From the NCBI GenBank assembly GCA_002423555.1, contig DIWQ01000004.1:1-33540 (forward strand): DNA of 33,540 nt. The letters run 5' to 3'. Below, in pieces: positions 16,079-24,068 of the stretch (its first letter is position 1; each line of letters starts with the position of its first letter). Source of the stretch: Patescibacteria group bacterium UBA6102 (GTDB lineage Bacteria > Patescibacteriota > Minisyncoccia > Minisyncoccales > UBA5738). A program made the translations under genes and the position numbers. The notes below the pieces were generated by a model. It made no database searches. It was not told where the DNA came from and worked only from the letters and a program-made list of their open reading frames with translations.

Positions 16079-16723
16079 ATGGATAAATGGGTGGAATATT
16101 TTGAAAATACAAACAGAAATCTCTTTGACCAGTGCTTGCGCAACCGGCGTTTGATTGAATTGGTGATTCAAAATACGCCGGCTGGCGGTCGTATACTTGA
16201 GGTAGGATGTGGCACAGCATTGCTGTCTTTAATACTGGCTGATCATGGTTTTGAGGTTACCGCTCTTGATATAAGTAAGGAAGTTGTGAATTACGCTCAA
16301 AAAAGAGCTTGTTTGGGTAAGATTAAATTGAAGTTTATCCAAGGAGACAGCTTTAATCTCAATTCATTGTTTGAGAATCGTTTTTTTGATACAGTTTGCC
16401 ATAGTGGCGTCATGGAGCATTTTAGCGATGCTGATATTATTAGGGGCCTATTAGAACAAAGACGGGTATCGAAAAGGGTTATTTTCAATGTTCCAAACAG
16501 TCGGGTTAAATCAGCCCCCAATCTTTTTGGAGATGAAAGGTTTTTAAACCAAGAAAAATGGATGGAATTGATCAAGAAAGCAGGATTTAACAAGGTTAAA
16601 GTATTTGGGGGATATGACCTGCCACGATATGTTTATTTTATCTTGCCTGGCGTTTTCTTTAATCAGAGGTTTTCTTTTTGGTGGAAATATTTTAGTAAAC
16701 ATTCAATTTTTGTATGCGAATAA
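16079..16723 (+). CDS. Class I SAM-dependent methyltransferase
   Basis: A 214-residue protein from ATG 16079 (a TTG at 16073 would add two residues). Motif I is ILEVGCGTALLSLIL at about residues 39-53, followed by the acidic end of strand 2 in VTALDIS. A motif like HSGVMEHFSD is consistent with a class I fold. Its position in the locus suggests it methylates a sugar or a lipid-linked glycan. It ends 8 bases before the CMP-sugar synthetase start, so the two may act on the same building block. Exact acceptor unknown. Confidence 0.8.
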   Translation: MDKWVEYFENTNRNLFDQCLRNRRLIELVIQNTPAGGRILEVGCGTALLSLILADHGFEVTALDISKEVVNYAQKRACLGKIKLKFIQGDSFNLNSLFENRFFDTVCHSGVMEHFSDADIIRGLLEQRRVSKRVIFNVPNSRVKSAPNLFGDERFLNQEKWMELIKKAGFNKVKVFGGYDLPRYVYFILPGVFFNQRFSFWWKYFSKHSIFVCE

Positions 16724-16731
16724 AAGTCAAT

Positions 16732-17442
16732 ATGAGGATATTGGGATTTATACCTGCGAGAGCGGGATCAAAAAGAATATCAGGGAAGAACATCATGCCT
16801 TTAGCGGGTAAGCCTTTGCTCGCCCATACCATTGAGGCCGCCAAAAAGTCAAAATATATAAATAGGGTGTTGGTTTCGACGGATTCGGAAAATATCGCAA
16901 AAATAGCCGAACAGTATGGTGCCGAAGTTCCTTTTTTAAGGCCGGAGGAAATTTCCAGAACAGATTCCACCGAAATGCAATTCTTTGAACATGCCTTGGG
17001 TTGGCTTGTTAAAAATGAAAACTATGTTCCTGATCTGATAGTTTTGCTTTATCCGACATCGCCGTTTAGAAAGCCGGAAACTATTGATCGTGCCATTGAG
17101 AAGATTTTTGAATACCCCGATGCGGATTCTTTAAGATCGGTCAGGTTGTGTTCTGAACATCCGCATAAGATGTGGGTCATTGACAATAATTTGTTGAAGC
17201 CGTTGATTAAAAGCGAAAAATCAAGCGATCACACTCTTTCTTACCAATCACTGCCGAAAGTTTATATCCAAAATGCCAGTATTTACATTACCAAACCGAG
17301 AACCATAAGAGAGATGAAATCACCGATTGGGAATATCGTCATACCTTTCATTATGGATGAGATGGAGTCAATTGATATAAACAACCCAATTGATTTTAAA
17401 ATTGCCGAAATGGTTGCAAAAGATATGAAAATAAAAAGATAA
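16732..17442 (+). CDS. Acylneuraminate cytidylyltransferase family (CMP-ulosonate synthetase, NeuA-like)
   Basis: A 236-residue protein from ATG 16732 (MRILGFIPARAGSKRI); an in-frame ATG at 16714 overlaps the methyltransferase end. The CTP-binding signature IPARAGSKRISGKN is at about 7-20. LVSTDSENIAKIAEQYGAE and LYPTSPFRKPETID follow the NeuA/KdsB-family pattern, with Tyr where Gln is more usual before PTS. The length fits single-domain CMP-sialate synthetases. It should activate the ulosonic acid made by the synthase-phosphatase at 8832 to its CMP form for transfer. It lies 7 bases before a GT-B-type transferase. Confidence 0.85.
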   Translation: MRILGFIPARAGSKRISGKNIMPLAGKPLLAHTIEAAKKSKYINRVLVSTDSENIAKIAEQYGAEVPFLRPEEISRTDSTEMQFFEHALGWLVKNENYVPDLIVLLYPTSPFRKPETIDRAIEKIFEYPDADSLRSVRLCSEHPHKMWVIDNNLLKPLIKSEKSSDHTLSYQSLPKVYIQNASIYITKPRTIREMKSPIGNIVIPFIMDEMESIDINNPIDFKIAEMVAKDMKIKR

Positions 17443-17449
17443 AGATGCT

Positions 17450-18853
17450 ATGGAAAACAAAAAAGATTCTGTCAAAAAGCCAATATTATTTATGTCTGCT
17501 TCAACCGGCTGGGCGGTTAGGAATTTTTTTCAAACGGGCATCGTTAGGAAATTAAACGATGACTTCAAAATAGTTGTTTTTACCACATCTCAAATTAGGG
17601 AAGGCTTAGTTGGTCAGGGATATGGCGGCGATTTGACATTTATAGTTTTAGATAAGTTTTCAGAGCCTTTAGCATGGCGTTTATCAAGGCAGTTAAAAAA
17701 GAAGATTTATATGGAAAGCCGGCGAAGCGCGACTGAGACAATTTGGGAAAAATATACAAAAAGGCCGATTTATCAAAAAATTGGCGGTAAAATGATCAGG
17801 GGGTTAATCCGGATAATAAAACCGGGCAGATTACTAGATTGGATAGAGAATATTGATTTAAAAATTAATAGGAACGGCGAACTTTCGGAAATATTTCTTT
17901 CGCATCGGCCGGTTATTTTTTTTGCCACTCATGCCTCATCGTTCTTTGAAGAATCGCTGCTTAAAAATTCATTAGAGAACGGCGTTCCGGCTGTTTATAT
18001 GGTTCTAAGCTGGGATCATCTTTCAAGTAAGATTGTTTTGAATAAAAAGTACCGGTCGATTTTCGTTTGGAACAAAATGACAAAATCAGAAATTTTATCG
18101 ACCTATCCTTCTTACAATGACAATCAAATTAAAATTATTGGTGTTCCGCAGTACGATATTTACGGAAGAAAAACAAAAATTTCTCGACTTGAGTGGTGTC
18201 AGCTTTATGGATTGAATCCAAATTGGCCAGTGATACTTTTCAGCACGATGCCTCAGGTCAGGCATAACCAGCAACATATTATTATTGAAAAGCTACTGGA
18301 AGAAATTGCTAAAGGTGACAAATTGCCCAATAATTTGCAGGTTTTGATCAAATGCCATCCATTTGATAATACCGATAAATACGATTCGTTGCCGGCGAAG
18401 TATCCGGTGTCGATTTACCGGTCATCTTTGCGCCCGGGGCTATCCCAAGCCTGTTGGATTCCCTCCAAAAGGGAGATGGAGGCATCTCGGGATTGTCTTT
18501 TTTTTTGTGATATCAACATAAATATTTTTTCCACCGTAACGCTGGAAGCGGCCTATTTCGGAAAACCGATAGTCCATATCGCTTTTGATCCTTTTCCAAT
18601 AAAAAACCGGATTCCTTGCAAAGAATACTATAATTTTGAACATTTTAAAAAAATCGCCAGAACAAAAGCGGCTCGAATGGTTTATTCTTATGAAGATATG
18701 TTTCTGGCCATAAATGACTATTTAAAGAATCCTGGCTTAGATTCGGAGAAAAGGAAAGATTTGGTTAAAGAATATTTTACCGTGGAACCCGGTCTTGCTT
18801 CCGGCAATTTAGTCAAAGAATTGGTTGATTTAAAAAATACTTTGTTGAACTGA
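17450..18853 (+). CDS. Probable GT-B glycosyltransferase, candidate ulosonate transferase
   Basis: A 467-residue soluble protein. The N-terminal part carries LFMSASTGWAVRNFF, like the first strand-loop of a GT-B fold. The C-terminal part has VLIKCHPFDN and NIFSTVTLEAAYFGKPIVHIAFDP, resembling the nucleotide-binding halves of CDP-glycerol-phosphotransferase-like and capsule transferases. A central basic stretch (about 75-130) may bind membrane. Position directly after the CMP-ulosonate synthetase and 2 bases before the Wzy-like gene makes it a candidate for the transferase using the CMP-sugar. I do not recognise the exact family, and the donor is inferred only from context. Confidence 0.6.
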   Translation: MENKKDSVKKPILFMSASTGWAVRNFFQTGIVRKLNDDFKIVVFTTSQIREGLVGQGYGGDLTFIVLDKFSEPLAWRLSRQLKKKIYMESRRSATETIWEKYTKRPIYQKIGGKMIRGLIRIIKPGRLLDWIENIDLKINRNGELSEIFLSHRPVIFFATHASSFFEESLLKNSLENGVPAVYMVLSWDHLSSKIVLNKKYRSIFVWNKMTKSEILSTYPSYNDNQIKIIGVPQYDIYGRKTKISRLEWCQLYGLNPNWPVILFSTMPQVRHNQQHIIIEKLLEEIAKGDKLPNNLQVLIKCHPFDNTDKYDSLPAKYPVSIYRSSLRPGLSQACWIPSKREMEASRDCLFFCDININIFSTVTLEAAYFGKPIVHIAFDPFPIKNRIPCKEYYNFEHFKKIARTKAARMVYSYEDMFLAINDYLKNPGLDSEKRKDLVKEYFTVEPGLASGNLVKELVDLKNTLLN

Positions 18854-18855
18854 CG

Positions 18856-20259
18856 ATGGAGCATCTTATTATTTTGGCGTTATCAACGCTTGTCATATTT
18901 TTTCTCATGTTTTTGGTATGGGTTAAAACCAAAGAGATTTCTTTTATCTTTGGCCTTTTAATAGTTTTTCTTTTTACTATTCTGGGAGGCTGGATTATTA
19001 CAATTGATCTTATTTTTGATAATATCTGCAGTAAATATGGATTTAACTATTATTATTTGTTTGATAAAATGTTTCCCGTCAGCCTGGATGGCGATTATTT
19101 AATGGCAATTGTTTTTTATTCTTTGTTTGTTATTTTTATTGAATTGGCGATATTGGTTTTTGCTGCAAAGAAAAACCCGGGTGTCGGTTTGAAATTTTCT
19201 CCCTATTTTTTTTCCCATTGGCGGCTGATCTTTTTTGTAATATTTTTTTCTTTTTCCAGTTTTTTTATAATGAGGGATTTTTTGATAGAGGCAATTTCAT
19301 CGGGAACGTCAGCCTATTTTTTAACTAGATATTCTACCGATAGAATTCCTTTCTATACGATCCATCAAATATTTATTCGGATGGCTCTTTTCCCGTTAGC
19401 CGTCGGAATAGCTGTTTATTTAAGCGGAAAAAAGGGAAAATATTTTTTAGGAGGGAGCGGACATTTGATTTTTTGGAGTTATGCCGTGATTTCTTCGGTT
19501 ATTGTTGCGTATGCCGCTTTATTGGGGAACAGGAACGAATTGGTCGGAGCGGCTATCATAGGATTTCTTTTTTATATAGTTAATGCCAAAAAAATTTCTA
19601 AAATTGGATTTTTGACCGCTTTTATCGGCGTTATTGCCGCCGTTGGGGTGATTGGAATCATCCGTGGCAGCAACCCTTCTTCTTATCTGGCTAGCATGAA
19701 GCTTGGAACCCTTGTCAACGGGTTAGCAAGTATTTTAACGACTAATGAAATATTTGCCGCCCATCTTTCGATGTATGGATCTCTTCATTATGGTATTCCA
19801 TTGGTTTATGGTTACAGTTTTATCAGCTTAGCATCGTCCATTGTCCCAAGTGACCTTTGGCCGGATAGGCCGCAAAATATCTACTGGCACTATTTCAATC
19901 ATATTAATGCGGTGCCGGGACAAGGCTATGTAATCCATCATGCTACTGGATGGTATCTCAATTTTGGCTTGATAGGAATTGTTGCGGGAGCCGTTTTGAT
20001 CGGATGGCTTTGGGCAGAATGCTTTAATAGCCGAGCGTTGATAAAGGGAGGCCGGTATTTCATTTATAATGTTTTCGCGGTATTGGCCCCCACTTTGTTT
20101 ATAAGTGCTCTCCCTACTTTGATGAGGGGGGGATTGGAATCGTATAAAGCGGTGGCTTTGGAACATTTTCTATTTCCGATATTGATAGTTGTTTTTTCTA
20201 TTAAACAGATCAAAGGGTCAAATTTGAAATTAAGCGGTAATTCACCAAAGAATATCTAG
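18856..20259 (+). CDS. Wzy-like polysaccharide repeat-unit polymerase
   Basis: A 467-residue polytopic membrane protein with about 10-12 hydrophobic segments. A large loop (about residues 315-360) includes PSDLWPDRPQNIYW and AVPGQGYVIHHATGWYLNFGLIGI. This layout, with a conserved-looking periplasmic loop and few other motifs, fits O-antigen polymerase-type proteins. It would join lipid-linked repeat units on the outer face of the membrane. It starts 2 bases after the GT-B gene. The assignment rests on topology and locus context, as family sequence identity is typically low. Confidence 0.7.
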   Translation: MEHLIILALSTLVIFFLMFLVWVKTKEISFIFGLLIVFLFTILGGWIITIDLIFDNICSKYGFNYYYLFDKMFPVSLDGDYLMAIVFYSLFVIFIELAILVFAAKKNPGVGLKFSPYFFSHWRLIFFVIFFSFSSFFIMRDFLIEAISSGTSAYFLTRYSTDRIPFYTIHQIFIRMALFPLAVGIAVYLSGKKGKYFLGGSGHLIFWSYAVISSVIVAYAALLGNRNELVGAAIIGFLFYIVNAKKISKIGFLTAFIGVIAAVGVIGIIRGSNPSSYLASMKLGTLVNGLASILTTNEIFAAHLSMYGSLHYGIPLVYGYSFISLASSIVPSDLWPDRPQNIYWHYFNHINAVPGQGYVIHHATGWYLNFGLIGIVAGAVLIGWLWAECFNSRALIKGGRYFIYNVFAVLAPTLFISALPTLMRGGLESYKAVALEHFLFPILIVVFSIKQIKGSNLKLSGNSPKNI

Positions 20260-20332
20260 GCCTTTTTATTATTGTATGGCTGTTATAAGATATTATTGCT
20301 GGTGTGGCATCAACATTCACCGATAAAAAAAT

Positions 20333-21241
20333 ATGAAATACATTATAACCGGAGGGGCGGGATTTATCGGATCAAATTTGGTGGAATGTTTGTGTCGTGA
20401 AGGGAATGAAGTAATCGTAATCGGGGTTGCATCCAAAGAATTTGTTTTTGGCAAAAAAATAAAATTTTATGAAATGGAAATAAAAGATTCTGCCGTTGCC
20501 GGAATCTTTGAAAAAGAAAGACCAGAGATTGTTTATCACTTGGCGGGGCCTATCAATTTAAGGCGTCCGGTTGACGATCCGCTGTTCGGATTAAGCGCCA
20601 ATTTTTTTAATGATACTAAAAAAATACTTGATCTTGGCCAGAATTTAGGTATCAAAAAGATTGTTTTTACGTCTTCTGGGGGGGCGCTTTATGGTGCAAA
20701 TTTGCCAATTCCAACGCCGGAAAACGCAAGAGTTTTCCCCGTAACGCTTTATGGAAAGGCTAATTTAATGATCGAAGATTTAATTGAAAATTATTATGGC
20801 AAATTTGATTTTCCGTTTACGATATTGAGATTAAGCAATGTCTATGGTCCGCGCCAATGGAAACAGGGGATAGTTCCTTCTATAATTGATTCGATAATTG
20901 AAGGCAAGCAGATAATCATTAATGGTAACGGAGAACAAACTAGAGATTTCATTTATGTGGATGACGTGGTGCGGGCCTTAAAACGCGTTGCCCAAACTAA
21001 TGCGAGCGGAACCTTTAACGTAGGATCGGGAAGGGAAACAACTATTAATTTCCTTTGCGAAAGAATTTCGATGATTTTGGGGAAAAAATTGAATATTGTT
21101 TATCAAAAAGATAGTTTTTCCGGCCCCCAAAGAAGTGCGGTAGAAATTTCTAAAATTAAGAAGGAATTTGACTGGGAGCCGGAGATTTTGCTTGACGACG
21201 GCTTAAGAAAAACTATTGAATTTTATCTTCTCAAAAAATGA
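20333..21241 (+). CDS. NAD-dependent epimerase/dehydratase family protein (GalE-like) lacking the usual catalytic Lys
   Basis: A 302-residue extended SDR. It has the Rossmann motif TGGAGFIG at 6-13, FTSSGGALYG, LSNVYGPRQ and DFIYVDDVVRA, as in UDP-sugar 4-epimerases and related dehydratases. The active-site segment reads LYGKANLMIE, with Tyr140 but Asn144 where YxxxK requires Lys; a Lys sits at 142 instead. Activity may therefore be altered or lost, or the Lys shift may be tolerated. The last codons overlap the next gene's ATG by 4 bases (ATGA), so it is coupled to the GT4 transferase. Likely a sugar-nucleotide-modifying enzyme; substrate unknown. Confidence 0.75.
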   Translation: MKYIITGGAGFIGSNLVECLCREGNEVIVIGVASKEFVFGKKIKFYEMEIKDSAVAGIFEKERPEIVYHLAGPINLRRPVDDPLFGLSANFFNDTKKILDLGQNLGIKKIVFTSSGGALYGANLPIPTPENARVFPVTLYGKANLMIEDLIENYYGKFDFPFTILRLSNVYGPRQWKQGIVPSIIDSIIEGKQIIINGNGEQTRDFIYVDDVVRALKRVAQTNASGTFNVGSGRETTINFLCERISMILGKKLNIVYQKDSFSGPQRSAVEISKIKKEFDWEPEILLDDGLRKTIEFYLLKK

Positions 21242-22347
21242 CGGAAAAACGTATCCATATTTGCTACTTGGCGGATGCGATGAGTCCGCATACGGCTAAG
21301 ATTGCGGAATATTTCCAAGAAAAAGGTTTTAAAGTTAGCATAGTTTCTTTTGATTCCAAATATTCCGGCGAAATTGAATCGCATTACATTGAAACTGGTC
21401 TGTTCTCAAAACATAAAGTCAGATACATCGTTGGTTTATCTAAATTAAAAAAAGAAATCAAAAAAATTTGTCCCGATGTTTTACATGCAATTTACGCAAC
21501 TAGCTACGGTTTTGCAGGAGCGTGCTTGAATTTTCATCCCTATGTTATTTCAGTGATTGGATCGGACGTGGCGGTTCAGCCTAAAAAATCAGCAGTTTTT
21601 AAATGGTTATTGCAATATGCGACCGATAAAGCCGATGCAATTCATTCGCAATCGCAACACTTGACCGATGGACTGGCTCTGCTCGGTGTTGATTTGGAAA
21701 AAATTTCAACCTTTACTTATGGTGTAGAGGGCGCAATCGATGGCGCTTTCCCGTCCGTCATCGGCGCCGCGCGAAATGGGAGGACAATTGTGAGCACGAG
21801 AGCGTTTGAGCCAGTTTATAACATTAAACTTTTAATCAGCGCGATCCCTTTTGTCGTAAAAAAAATTCCAGACGCAAAATTCTTGATTATTGGCAAAGGA
21901 AGCCAAGAGAATAAGTTGAAAAATCAATCAATAAATCTTAAAATCAATCCTTCTGTGGAGTTTATTGGCAGTTTGCCTCATAAAGAGTTATTGGAGGTTT
22001 TAAAATCAGCCGATATATACGTTTCTACGTCTTTATCGGATGGCCAATCGATATCTTTGTTGGAGGGGATGGCGGCAGGTGCATTCCCGGTGGTAACCGA
22101 TATCGTAGCTAATCGGGACTGGGTGCATGATGGCGAAAGCGGTTTATTGAGTTCAGCATTCGAACCGGCAGACTTGGCAAACAAAATTATTCATGCATTA
22201 TTAGACAAGGACTTAAGAAAAAGAGCGGCTACGATTAACAAAAGAATGATTGACGAAAAAGGATCTTTTGAAAAAAATATGATGCTGATGGAAAAAATTT
22301 ATTTGGATCTGGCAGGATATAATTATCGTCCGGAAGAAAAAATATAA
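21238..22347 (+). CDS. GT4-family glycosyltransferase
   Basis: A 369-residue GT-B-type transferase. The N-terminal domain carries HICYLADAMSPHTAKIAEYF and VISVIGSDV. The C-terminal domain has FLIIGKGSQENKL and ADIYVSTSLSDGQSISLLEG, then MAAGAFPVVTD. The canonical E-x7-E donor motif appears here as Asp-x7-Glu. It starts inside the previous gene's stop (ATGA), implying translational coupling. It would add one sugar to the lipid-linked glycan on the cytoplasmic face. Sugar specificity cannot be read from the sequence. Confidence 0.85.
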   Translation: MTEKRIHICYLADAMSPHTAKIAEYFQEKGFKVSIVSFDSKYSGEIESHYIETGLFSKHKVRYIVGLSKLKKEIKKICPDVLHAIYATSYGFAGACLNFHPYVISVIGSDVAVQPKKSAVFKWLLQYATDKADAIHSQSQHLTDGLALLGVDLEKISTFTYGVEGAIDGAFPSVIGAARNGRTIVSTRAFEPVYNIKLLISAIPFVVKKIPDAKFLIIGKGSQENKLKNQSINLKINPSVEFIGSLPHKELLEVLKSADIYVSTSLSDGQSISLLEGMAAGAFPVVTDIVANRDWVHDGESGLLSSAFEPADLANKIIHALLDKDLRKRAATINKRMIDEKGSFEKNMMLMEKIYLDLAGYNYRPEEKI

Positions 22348-22361
22348 ATAGAGTAATAAAA

Positions 22362-23360
22362 ATGGCAAATATACCTTTTGTTTCAATCGTCATCCCTTGT
22401 CGGAATGAAGAAAAATTTATTGCTCCTTGCCTTGATTCGTTGATTACTCAGGATTATCCAAAGAATTGTATGGAAATTTTGGCTATTGACGGGATGAGTT
22501 TGGACGGGACAAGGGATATCTTGGATAATTATTCTCGTAAATATCCATATATCAAATATCTGGACAATTTTCGTAAAATAACTCCTTGCGCGTTCAATGT
22601 GGGCATTAATAACTCAAAAGGGGATTTCATTATAATAATGGGAGCTCACGCGGCATACGACCGGAAATATGTGAGCAAATGCATTAATGCCGCCTTAAAA
22701 TATAATGCGGATAATGTCGGCGGTATTGTCTCGGTTGTACCCTCCGGAAAATCTTTAATTTCTTTGGCGATTGCGAAGGTTATTTCTTCATCATTCGGGG
22801 CGGGAAACGCTTATTATAAAACAAGCCGGCCAAAAATGGCTAGGGAAGTGGATACAGTTTTTGGCGGATGCTATCGTAAAGCTATTTTTAAAAAGATTGG
22901 CTTATTTGATGAAAGATTGGCAAGAAATCAGGATATGGATCTTAATATTCGTTTAAAAAAAGCCGGCGGGAAAATTGTCCTTGTTCCGGGAATAGTTTCG
23001 TATTATTATTCAAAACCCGACTTTCTGGGATTTGCCAAACACAATTTTGCGGATGGTTTTTCGGTAATATATCCATTGAGATTTGGCTTGAAAACATTTT
23101 CTTGGCGGCATCTGTTACCACTGAGTTTCGTTGTCGGATTTTTAGGATTATTGGCAATGGGAACGATGAATGTTTTATTTTTATATCTTTTAACGGCGGC
23201 AATGGGAGTGTATTTTTTACTGGATATATTTTTTTCTGCTAAAATTGCATTTGTTGAAAAAAATTTTCTTCTTTCCTTTTTCGTCTTTGCCGCTTTTTTC
23301 GTTCGCCACTTTGCTTATGGTCTTGGATCATTATGGGCGTTGATAAAAATGGCAGTATAA
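22362..23360 (+). CDS. GT2-family glycosyltransferase with C-terminal membrane anchor (ExoA-like)
   Basis: A 332-residue protein. The GT-A domain at about 1-245 opens VSIVIPCRNEEKFIAPCL and contains AIDGMSLDGT. A GAHAAYD segment is at the usual metal-binding place, and RNQDMDLNIRLKKAGGK provides the acidic ED-like motif as QD. The C-terminal 80 residues hold about three hydrophobic helices. This arrangement resembles succinoglycan ExoA-type enzymes. It is 14 bases after the GT4 gene and 9 before a methyltransferase. Confidence 0.85.
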   Translation: MANIPFVSIVIPCRNEEKFIAPCLDSLITQDYPKNCMEILAIDGMSLDGTRDILDNYSRKYPYIKYLDNFRKITPCAFNVGINNSKGDFIIIMGAHAAYDRKYVSKCINAALKYNADNVGGIVSVVPSGKSLISLAIAKVISSSFGAGNAYYKTSRPKMAREVDTVFGGCYRKAIFKKIGLFDERLARNQDMDLNIRLKKAGGKIVLVPGIVSYYYSKPDFLGFAKHNFADGFSVIYPLRFGLKTFSWRHLLPLSFVVGFLGLLAMGTMNVLFLYLLTAAMGVYFLLDIFFSAKIAFVEKNFLLSFFVFAAFFVRHFAYGLGSLWALIKMAV

Positions 23361-23369
23361 TAATTTTTT

Positions 23370-24068
23370 ATGGAAGAAATAGAAGAAATCAAAAAAAGGT
23401 ATGAACGGCGCAAGTTGTTGTCCGAAAATACGAGATATTCTTATTTCAATAAGGGTAATCTTTTTATTGTTCAGGAAAGGCAGAGGAAACTCCTTGATCT
23501 TTTATATCGTCAAGGATTTGGGTCGCTTAGAGAAATGAAAATTTTAGAAGTGGGTTGCGGCACCGGCGGATGGTTGCGGGATTTTGTTCAATGGGGAGCG
23601 CACTCCGAAAATTTATACGGGATAGATCTTCTGAAGGATAGGATTGAAGAAGCGAAAAAAATTAATCCCAATTTCAATTTTTTATGTGCGAATGCCGAAA
23701 AGCTTGATTTTGATGACAAGTCGTTTGATATTGTGATTGTTGCGACCTGCTTCACGTCAATTCTTGATGCAAAGATGAAGAAAAATATTGCCCGGGAAAT
23801 TTTAAGGGTGGTGAAAATCGGCGGGGTCATTTTATGGTATGATTTTCGATTTGACAACCCATGGAATCCCGACGTGAAAGGCATAGAAAAAAAAGAGATT
23901 AAAGAGCTTTTTGGAGACTGCGATTATAATTTCAATCTGACGACTTTGCTTCCGCCATTGACTCGTCGCTTGGTGCCGTTGAGTCTGCTGGCGTGCGAGT
24001 TGCTTGCCAAGATTCCCTTTTTAAAAACGCATTATTTAGTTGTCATTAAAAAGAAACAATCAAAATGA
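23370..24068 (+). CDS. Class I SAM-dependent methyltransferase (Methyltransf_11-like)
   Basis: A 232-residue protein with motif I ILEVGCGTGGWLRDF at about residues 58-72. The acidic strand-2 end is in YGIDLLKDRI, then ANAEKLDFDDKSFDIVIVATCF and LRVVKIGGVILWYDF follow. This is a standard small-molecule methyltransferase fold. The N-terminal 50 residues are basic and aromatic and may bind the glycan or lipid acceptor. Its stop overlaps the following aminotransferase ATG by 4 bases. It is the second methyltransferase in the locus, so the surface glycan is probably methylated at more than one place. Confidence 0.82.
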   Translation: MEEIEEIKKRYERRKLLSENTRYSYFNKGNLFIVQERQRKLLDLLYRQGFGSLREMKILEVGCGTGGWLRDFVQWGAHSENLYGIDLLKDRIEEAKKINPNFNFLCANAEKLDFDDKSFDIVIVATCFTSILDAKMKKNIAREILRVVKIGGVILWYDFRFDNPWNPDVKGIEKKEIKELFGDCDYNFNLTTLLPPLTRRLVPLSLLACELLAKIPFLKTHYLVVIKKKQSK

